This document shows, piece after piece, positions 60,090 to 64,000 of a DNA stretch of 64,000 nucleotides; the stretch's first letter is position 1, and the number at the start of each line of letters is the position of its first letter. The stretch lies in assembly GCF_001428005.1 (NCBI RefSeq), contig NZ_LMSB01000009.1, positions 1,506-65,505 of the forward strand. The letters run 5' to 3'. The position numbers were made by a program, and so were the translations under genes. Source of the stretch: Arthrobacter sp. Soil736 (GTDB taxonomy: Bacteria; Actinomycetota; Actinomycetes; Actinomycetales; Micrococcaceae). The notes beneath the pieces are model-generated. The model ran no database searches, was not told the origin of the DNA, and worked only from the letters and a program-made list of their open reading frames with translations.

Positions 60090-60347
60090 TCAGGCGAGGG
60101 AGAGGAAGAGCTTCTCCAGCTCTTTCCTGTCCATGGTGGTGTCTTCGCGGACGATGCATTGCTCCAGGCCGCTGGCGATGATGGCGAAGCCGGCCCTGTC
60201 CAGAGCCTTCGAAACGGCAGCCAGCTGCGTGACGATGTCCTTGCAGTCCCGGCCCTCCTCCAGCATCCGGGTCACAGCCGCCAGCTGGCCCTGGGCGCGC
60301 TTGAGGCGGTTGACCACCGGGGTCAGTTCAGTCGAATCGAGTTGCAT
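60090..60347 (-). CDS. cstR: CsoR-family repressor, CstR-like (persulfide sensor)
   Basis: 85 residues of the CsoR/RcnR/FrmR fold (NRLKRAQGQLAAVTRMLEEG, DIVTQLAAVSKALDRAG). The sensing residues are C35 and C64. In copper CsoR a His four residues before the second Cys is required; here that position is G60 (SGLEQC), so a copper sensor is unlikely and the two-cysteine pattern fits CstR, which responds to persulfides and polysulfides. It faces away from the sulfur operon; two operator palindromes lie in the interval. Confidence 0.85.
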   Translation of the reverse strand: MQLDSTELTPVVNRLKRAQGQLAAVTRMLEEGRDCKDIVTQLAAVSKALDRAGFAIIASGLEQCIVREDTTMDRKELEKLFLSLA

Positions 60348-60382
60348 GAGGTCTCCAAGGGTGGGGTCTTGCCATCAACTAT

Positions 60383-60427
60383 ATACCCCACGGGGTGTTT
60401 GACTACCCCCTGGGGTATCTGTAATAC
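60383..60427 (+). promoter_or_regulatory. Operators and promoter of the rhodanese operon
   Basis: Two palindromes, ATACCCCACGGGGTGT (60383-60398) and TACCCCCTGGGGTA (60404-60417), have the C-tract/G-tract pattern of CsoR/CstR operators. TTGACT at 60399-60404 and TAATAC at 60422-60427 are 17 bases apart and may form the plus-strand promoter, with the second palindrome in its spacer, so the repressor would block it. Confidence 0.65.
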
Positions 60428-60468
60428 TCGGCAGGGTATTCAATAGTCAGTCAGTTGAGAGGACATCA

Positions 60469-61113
60469 ATGACTTCCCCTTCCACGAACACAGCTGTTAC
60501 GGCGCTCGCCCCGGACACCTTGCACACCTGGATCTCCGAGCATCAGGACCTCGTGGTCATCGATGTGCGCTCCGCTGCCGAGTTCGAGTCCGTGCACATC
60601 CGCGGCTCTTATAACGTTCCGCTGCCGCTGCTGTCCGAGCACGCCGACGAACTCGCTGCCCGTCTTGGCAGCCGCGTCGTCCTTGCCTGCCAGTCCGGAG
60701 CCCGCGCCGAGCAGGCACGCCAGCGCCTCGGCAAGGCCGGCATCGACACGGCCTACGTCCTCACCGGCGGCGTTCCCGGCTTCGCAGCCGCCGGCGGCGA
60801 CGTCGTGAAAGGCAAGGACCGCTGGGATCTGGAACGGCAGGTCCGCCTCGCCGCAGGATGCCTGGTGGTCCTGGGCCTGGCCGGCGGCAAGTTCATTTCC
60901 CCCAGGATCCGGATGCTGGCCGGAGCAATCGGCGCTGGCCTGACCTTCTCCGCGGCGACCAACACCTGCGCCATGGGCCAGGCCATCTCCGCCATGCCGT
61001 GGAACAAGACCGCTAAGGAGCCCACCCGCGAGAGCGCCATCCTGGCCCTGCCCGTCAACACCGACGTGAAGGCCAAAGCCAACGCCGATATGATCGCCGC
61101 GGCCAGGGCATAA
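60469..61113 (+). CDS. Rhodanese-DUF2892 fusion protein
   Basis: 214 residues. Rhodanese domain about 15-110 with active-site C74 in LACQSGARAEQARQRL; then a DUF2892-type two-helix membrane part (about 123-165; RQVRLAAGCLVVLGLAGGKF, MLAGAIGAGLTFSAATNTCA). It likely carries sulfane sulfur at the membrane. The ATG of the next gene overlaps its stop by one base. First gene of the operon regulated by the CstR-like protein. Confidence 0.9.
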   Translation: MTSPSTNTAVTALAPDTLHTWISEHQDLVVIDVRSAAEFESVHIRGSYNVPLPLLSEHADELAARLGSRVVLACQSGARAEQARQRLGKAGIDTAYVLTGGVPGFAAAGGDVVKGKDRWDLERQVRLAAGCLVVLGLAGGKFISPRIRMLAGAIGAGLTFSAATNTCAMGQAISAMPWNKTAKEPTRESAILALPVNTDVKAKANADMIAAARA

Positions 61114-61994
61114 TGACCGCCACCTTGCTCCTCGTCCTTGCCCTGTCGGTAGTCATCGGGCTCTCGCTCGGTGTCCTGGGCGGCGGCGGATCGATCCTGA
61201 CCGTGCCGATCCTGGTCTACGTGGCAGGGTTTGAGGCCAAGGAAGCCATCGCCGCATCGTTATTCGTCGTCGGCGTCACCTCGTCCGTGAGCGTGTTCAG
61301 CCACGCCCGCGGAGGACGCGTGATGTGGCGGACCGGACTGATCTTCGGTGCGGCCGGCATGGCCGGCGCGTTCGTCGGCGGCCTCTTGGGCGGACACATC
61401 CCGGGCCAGATCCTGCTCATCGCCTTCGCCATCATGATGGTGGCCACCTCCGTGGCCATGCTCCGCGGCCGCAGGAAAAAGTCCGACGGCGCTGCACCGG
61501 TCAGGCACGAACTGCCCCTTGGCAGGGTCCTGCTGGACGGCGCCGTCGTCGGGCTCGTGACCGGCCTGGTCGGGGCAGGCGGCGGATTCCTGGTGGTCCC
61601 GGCCCTGGCGCTCCTCGGCGGCCTGCCGATGTCCGTTGCAGTGGGCACCTCGCTGGTGGTCATCACCATGAAGTCCTTTGCAGGGCTCGCCGGCTATCTC
61701 ACCACTGTCCACCTTGACTGGGGCGTCATCCTCGGCGTGACGACCGCAGCCATCGTCGGGACGCTCATTGGCTCCCGGCTCGCGGGCAACATCCCGGAAG
61801 CCGCACTTCGGAAGGCCTTCGGCTGGTTTGTCCTGGCGATGGGAACGTTCGTCCTCATCCAGCAGGCCCCGGCCGACCTGCGCTGGTTCATCGCCGCCGG
61901 CACCGCGTTCCTGACAGCGGCAACGGCCGGTATCTGCTGGCTTTTCGTCAGTTCCTGCCCGCTGCGCAACCGCAACGTTCCCTCGCCCGCCTGA
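61113..61994 (+). CDS. TauE/SafE-family sulfite/anion exporter
   Basis: 293 residues, eight predicted helices in two repeats. The start ALSVVIGLSLGVLGGGGSIL TVPILVYVAG and the second half GLVTGLVGAGGGFLVVPALA LLGGLPM carry the glycine-rich repeat signatures of TauE/SafE. These proteins export sulfite or sulfonates. Start ATG 61113 overlaps the preceding stop. In cst-type operons it removes sulfite formed from persulfide oxidation. Confidence 0.9.
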   Translation: MTATLLLVLALSVVIGLSLGVLGGGGSILTVPILVYVAGFEAKEAIAASLFVVGVTSSVSVFSHARGGRVMWRTGLIFGAAGMAGAFVGGLLGGHIPGQILLIAFAIMMVATSVAMLRGRRKKSDGAAPVRHELPLGRVLLDGAVVGLVTGLVGAGGGFLVVPALALLGGLPMSVAVGTSLVVITMKSFAGLAGYLTTVHLDWGVILGVTTAAIVGTLIGSRLAGNIPEAALRKAFGWFVLAMGTFVLIQQAPADLRWFIAAGTAFLTAATAGICWLFVSSCPLRNRNVPSPA

Positions 61995-62019
61995 ATCCCT
62001 CACTACCAAGGAGAACAGC

Positions 62020-62361
62020 ATGGGCCTCATCAGCTCTCTGAAGAAAGACTTCAGCAAGCCCTACAAGACCGTCTCAGTCGCTGAGGCCAAGGAACTTCTG
62101 GCCTCAGGTGCCACCCTGATCGACGTCCGCACCACCCAGGAGTGGCGCTTGGGGCGCGCACGGCGAGCCAAGCATCTCGCGCTGGACAGGCTCCAGACCA
62201 GCACTGCCGGGATCCAGAAGACCCGGCCCGTGATTGCCATGTGCCAGTCCGGTGTCCGCTCCGCCTCCGCCGCGTGCCTGCTCGCCGGACAGGGCCATGA
62301 CGCCTACTCCGTCCGCGGCGGCACGGGCGCCTGGCGCCGGGCCGGCGAACCCGTCCGCTAA
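62020..62361 (+). CDS. Rhodanese-like sulfurtransferase, single domain (1)
   Basis: 113 residues. TLIDVRTTQEWRLGRARRAK HLALDRL, then C75 in AMCQSGVRSASAA as persulfide-forming cysteine; GGTGAWRRAGEPV ends the fold. RBS AAGGAGAACA. Cytoplasmic sulfane-sulfur carrier between the exporter and the dioxygenase. Compared with the first rhodanese it lacks a membrane part. Confidence 0.9.
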   Translation: MGLISSLKKDFSKPYKTVSVAEAKELLASGATLIDVRTTQEWRLGRARRAKHLALDRLQTSTAGIQKTRPVIAMCQSGVRSASAACLLAGQGHDAYSVRGGTGAWRRAGEPVR

Positions 62362-62391
62362 TCACGGCCGAACTATTCGAAGGAGAAACCC

Positions 62392-62688
62392 TTGGCTGAA
62401 ATCACCATCACCGAAACCGACCGGCGCCGCTCCACCGCCCTGATCCTTGATGTCCGCGAGGACTTCGAAGTCGCCGAAGGCATGATCCCGCGCGCCCTGC
62501 ACATCGCCATGGGCCAACTGCAGTCACGCCTGGCAGAACTGGACCCTGCCGTTCCAGTGATCGCCGTATGCCGCAGCGGCAACCGGTCCGCCCGCGTTGC
62601 GGAAGCCCTCAACGGCGCAGGCTTCACCGCGGACACTATGGCGGGCGGCATGATCGCCTGGACCCGTGCGGGCCTCCCCACCACCTGA
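62392..62688 (+). CDS. Rhodanese-like sulfurtransferase, single domain (2)
   Basis: 98 residues, TTG start at 62392 (GAAGGAGAAA upstream). LILDVREDFEVAEGMIPRAL, C60 in AVCRSGNRSARVAEALNGAG, GGMIAWTRAGLP. Second single-domain rhodanese in a row; the two differ in the active loop (QSGVRS versus RSGNRS), which may mean different acceptors. Cotranscribed. Confidence 0.9.
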   Translation: MAEITITETDRRRSTALILDVREDFEVAEGMIPRALHIAMGQLQSRLAELDPAVPVIAVCRSGNRSARVAEALNGAGFTADTMAGGMIAWTRAGLPTT

Positions 62689-62755
62689 CTCTTCCGCAAG
62701 GGATCACACATCATAGAACCAGTTCAGACAACACACGGAAGGACACGAACAGGTT

Positions 62756-63118
62756 ATGGCAACCATCGACATCACCGAACAGAACTTCGCTGAGACCCTG
62801 GAGAACAGCGACATCGTCTTCGTCGACTTCTGGGCGGCCTGGTGCGGCCCCTGCCGCATGTTCGCCCCCACCTACGGTGCCGCCGCCGAGAGGCACCCGG
62901 ACATCACCTTTGCCAAGGTGGACACGGAAGCCGAACAGGCCCTGGCCGCGGCGGCCGGCATCACCTCCATCCCCACCCTGATGGCGTTCAAGGACAAGAC
63001 ACTGGTCTTTTCCCAGCCCGGGGCCCTCAACTCCACAGGGCTGGAAGAGGTCATTCAAGGCGTAAGGAACCTGGACATGGAGAAGATCCGGGCCGACGCC
63101 GCACAGCAGCAGGCCTAA
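62756..63118 (+). CDS. trxA: Thioredoxin
   Basis: 120 residues. Redox motif WCGPC at residues 29-33 in FWAAWCGPCRMFAP, cis-proline in ITSIPTLMAFK. It would reduce persulfide and polysulfide forms of the rhodaneses or the dioxygenase. ATG 62756 preceded by GGAAGGACACGAACAGGTT, a spaced RBS. Longer C-terminal helix (NLDMEKIRADAAQQQA) than E. coli TrxA. Confidence 0.9.
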   Translation: MATIDITEQNFAETLENSDIVFVDFWAAWCGPCRMFAPTYGAAAERHPDITFAKVDTEAEQALAAAAGITSIPTLMAFKDKTLVFSQPGALNSTGLEEVIQGVRNLDMEKIRADAAQQQA

Positions 63119-63161
63119 CACCTGCAAACCCCTGGGCACGGCGGCACACGCAACGCTGCAG

Positions 63162-63179
63162 AATACCCCAAGGGGTATT
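63162..63179. promoter_or_regulatory. Perfect 18-bp CstR-type operator
   Basis: AATACCCCAAGGGGTATT is a perfect palindrome and an extended copy of the two near 60383-60417. It lies 57 bases before the persulfide dioxygenase ATG, so this gene probably has its own regulated promoter. Confidence 0.75.
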
Positions 63180-63235
63180 ATTTTGGTTAGCAGAACACAG
63201 GAAACGACCGACCCCTTTCAGAAGGAGCGCACCAG

Positions 63236-64000
63236 ATGCTTATCGAGCGCATTTACGACGAAGACCTGGCCCAGGCCAGCTACCTGATCGGCTGCCAGGC
63301 CAAGGGCGAGGCGGTGGTTGTCGACGGCCGCCGCGACATCGCGGTCTACCAGGATCTCGCCAAGAAGAACGGCATGAAGATCGTGGCCGTCACCGAGACC
63401 CACATCCACGCCGACTACCTCTCCGGCACCTGCGAACTGGCCGCTGCTACCGGCGCCACTGTCTATGTCTCCGGCGAAGGCGGCCCGGACTGGCAATACG
63501 CATTCGACGGCGAACGGCTCCACGACGGCGACAAGATCACCTTGGGCAACATCACCATCCAGGCCGTCCACACCCCGGGCCACACGCCCGAGCATCTGTC
63601 CTTCCTGGTCACCGACGGCGCATTCAGCGACCAGCCCGGCTACCTGCTCTCCGGCGACTTCGTCTTCTCCGGTGACCTGGGCCGCCCGGACCTGCTTGAT
63701 GAGGCAGCCGGCGGCGTGGACACCCGGTTCGTCGGAGCCAAGCAGCTCTTCGCCAGCCTGCGGGACAAGTTCCTGACCCTGCCGGACTACGTCCAGGTGC
63801 ACCCTGCCCACGGCGCGGGCAGCGCCTGCGGCAAGGCACTCGGCGCCATCCCCTCCTCCACCGTCGGCTACGAACGCCTCTACGCCTGGTGGGGCCCGTA
63901 CCTGGCCGCCAACGACGAGCAGGGCTTCATCGACGAACTCCTCGACGGCCAGCCCGACGCCCACGCCTACTTCGGCCGGATGAAGCGCGAAAACCGCGAA
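63236..64000 (+). CDS. Persulfide dioxygenase (MBL fold, CstB/ETHE1-like), partial
   Basis: Open from ATG 63236 (GAAGGAGC upstream) to the window end, 255 codons without a stop. Iron ligands of the metallo-beta-lactamase fold: H56, H58 and D60 in [22 protein letters not shown], and [15 protein letters not shown]; then [13 protein letters not shown]. The sequence around D60 (HAD-Y) and the length already passed without a stop fit CstB-type enzymes, in which a rhodanese domain follows; that part would be outside the window. It oxidises glutathione or bacillithiol/coenzyme persulfide to sulfite. Preceded by the perfect operator. Confidence 0.9.
   Translation, partial: MLIERIYDEDLAQASYLIGCQAKGEAVVVDGRRDIAVYQDLAKKNGMKIVAVTETHIHADYLSGTCELAAATGATVYVSGEGGPDWQYAFDGERLHDGDKITLGNITIQAVHTPGHTPEHLSFLVTDGAFSDQPGYLLSGDFVFSGDLGRPDLLDEAAGGVDTRFVGAKQLFASLRDKFLTLPDYVQVHPAHGAGSACGKALGAIPSSTVGYERLYAWWGPYLAANDEQGFIDELLDGQPDAHAYFGRMKRENRE

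Noticed and set aside
60090..60347. Copper-sensing CsoR
   Set aside because: The His needed for Cu(I) is Gly60 and the neighbours are sulfur genes, not copper genes.
1..64000. CRISPR arrays, rRNA and tRNA genes
   Set aside because: No regularly spaced repeat series and no cloverleaf or rRNA-like sequence was noticed by eye; a covariance-model scan would be needed to exclude a single tRNA.

Overview
The window looks like a high-GC actinobacterium of the Micrococcaceae (Arthrobacter/Pseudarthrobacter type). This is inferred from base composition, GTG/TTG starts, an Lsr2 nucleoid protein, a DUF4193 protein and the style of its small hypothetical proteins; no rRNA, tRNA or replication gene is present to prove it. 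The region reads as an accessory stress island with many decaying genes: remnants of an IS3 transposase, a DNA ligase, a CBS protein, an ArsB/NhaD transporter, a PaaK-like ligase, a UspA, a beta-CASP nuclease, a P-type ATPase and a DUF302 protein.

Layout. 1-4.4 kb: IS3 remnant, small hypotheticals, DUF4193, lsr2. 4.6-8.8 kb: ltrA, then a minus-strand module (OB-fold remnant, thiolase, inactive-looking SDR, active SDR) in the gene order known from bbsABCD of anaerobic toluene degradation. 9-12 kb: shredded DNA ligase, CBS and ion-transporter genes. 12-17 kb: a minus-strand run ArsR - SulP transporter - small protein - FabH - small proteins, with a promoter/operator candidate upstream of arsR. 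17-21.3 kb: hypotheticals, a broken BNR-repeat gene, a SHOCT protein, a Tat-exported multicopper oxidase, a flavodoxin. 28-34 kb: a copper-type P1B ATPase with a coupled 39-codon leader ORF and a candidate operator promoter, a second SHOCT protein, a membrane methyltransferase.

21.6-59 kb is the main discovery: a dormancy (DosR/DevR-type) island. It carries a DosR orthologue (41995-42681) and a DosS-like haem-GAF histidine kinase (42701-44425, with the haem-ligand and phospho-acceptor histidines), arranged tail to tail. Around them lie seven universal stress protein genes, an Hsp20, three pyridoxamine-oxidase-like flavoproteins, a hemerythrin, P-type ATPases, a zinc alcohol dehydrogenase, 6-phosphofructokinase, PEP synthase and a HAD-GH65 disaccharide phosphorylase fusion. 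Upstream of most of these I find 14-bp palindromes close to the mycobacterial DosR core (GGGnC-N4-GnCCC). The gene set parallels the M. tuberculosis DosR regulon (hspX, usp, ctpF, Rv2006-like HAD-GH65, pfkB) but adds ppsA and adh, suggesting a hypoxia/NO response that links stress proteins to carbohydrate phosphorolysis.

60-64 kb is a persulfide/sulfide detoxification operon: a CstR-like repressor (Cys-Cys, no His), a rhodanese-DUF2892 fusion, a TauE/SafE exporter, two single rhodaneses, thioredoxin and a CstB/ETHE1-type persulfide dioxygenase that runs off the window, with ACCCC-GGGGT palindromes at both promoters.
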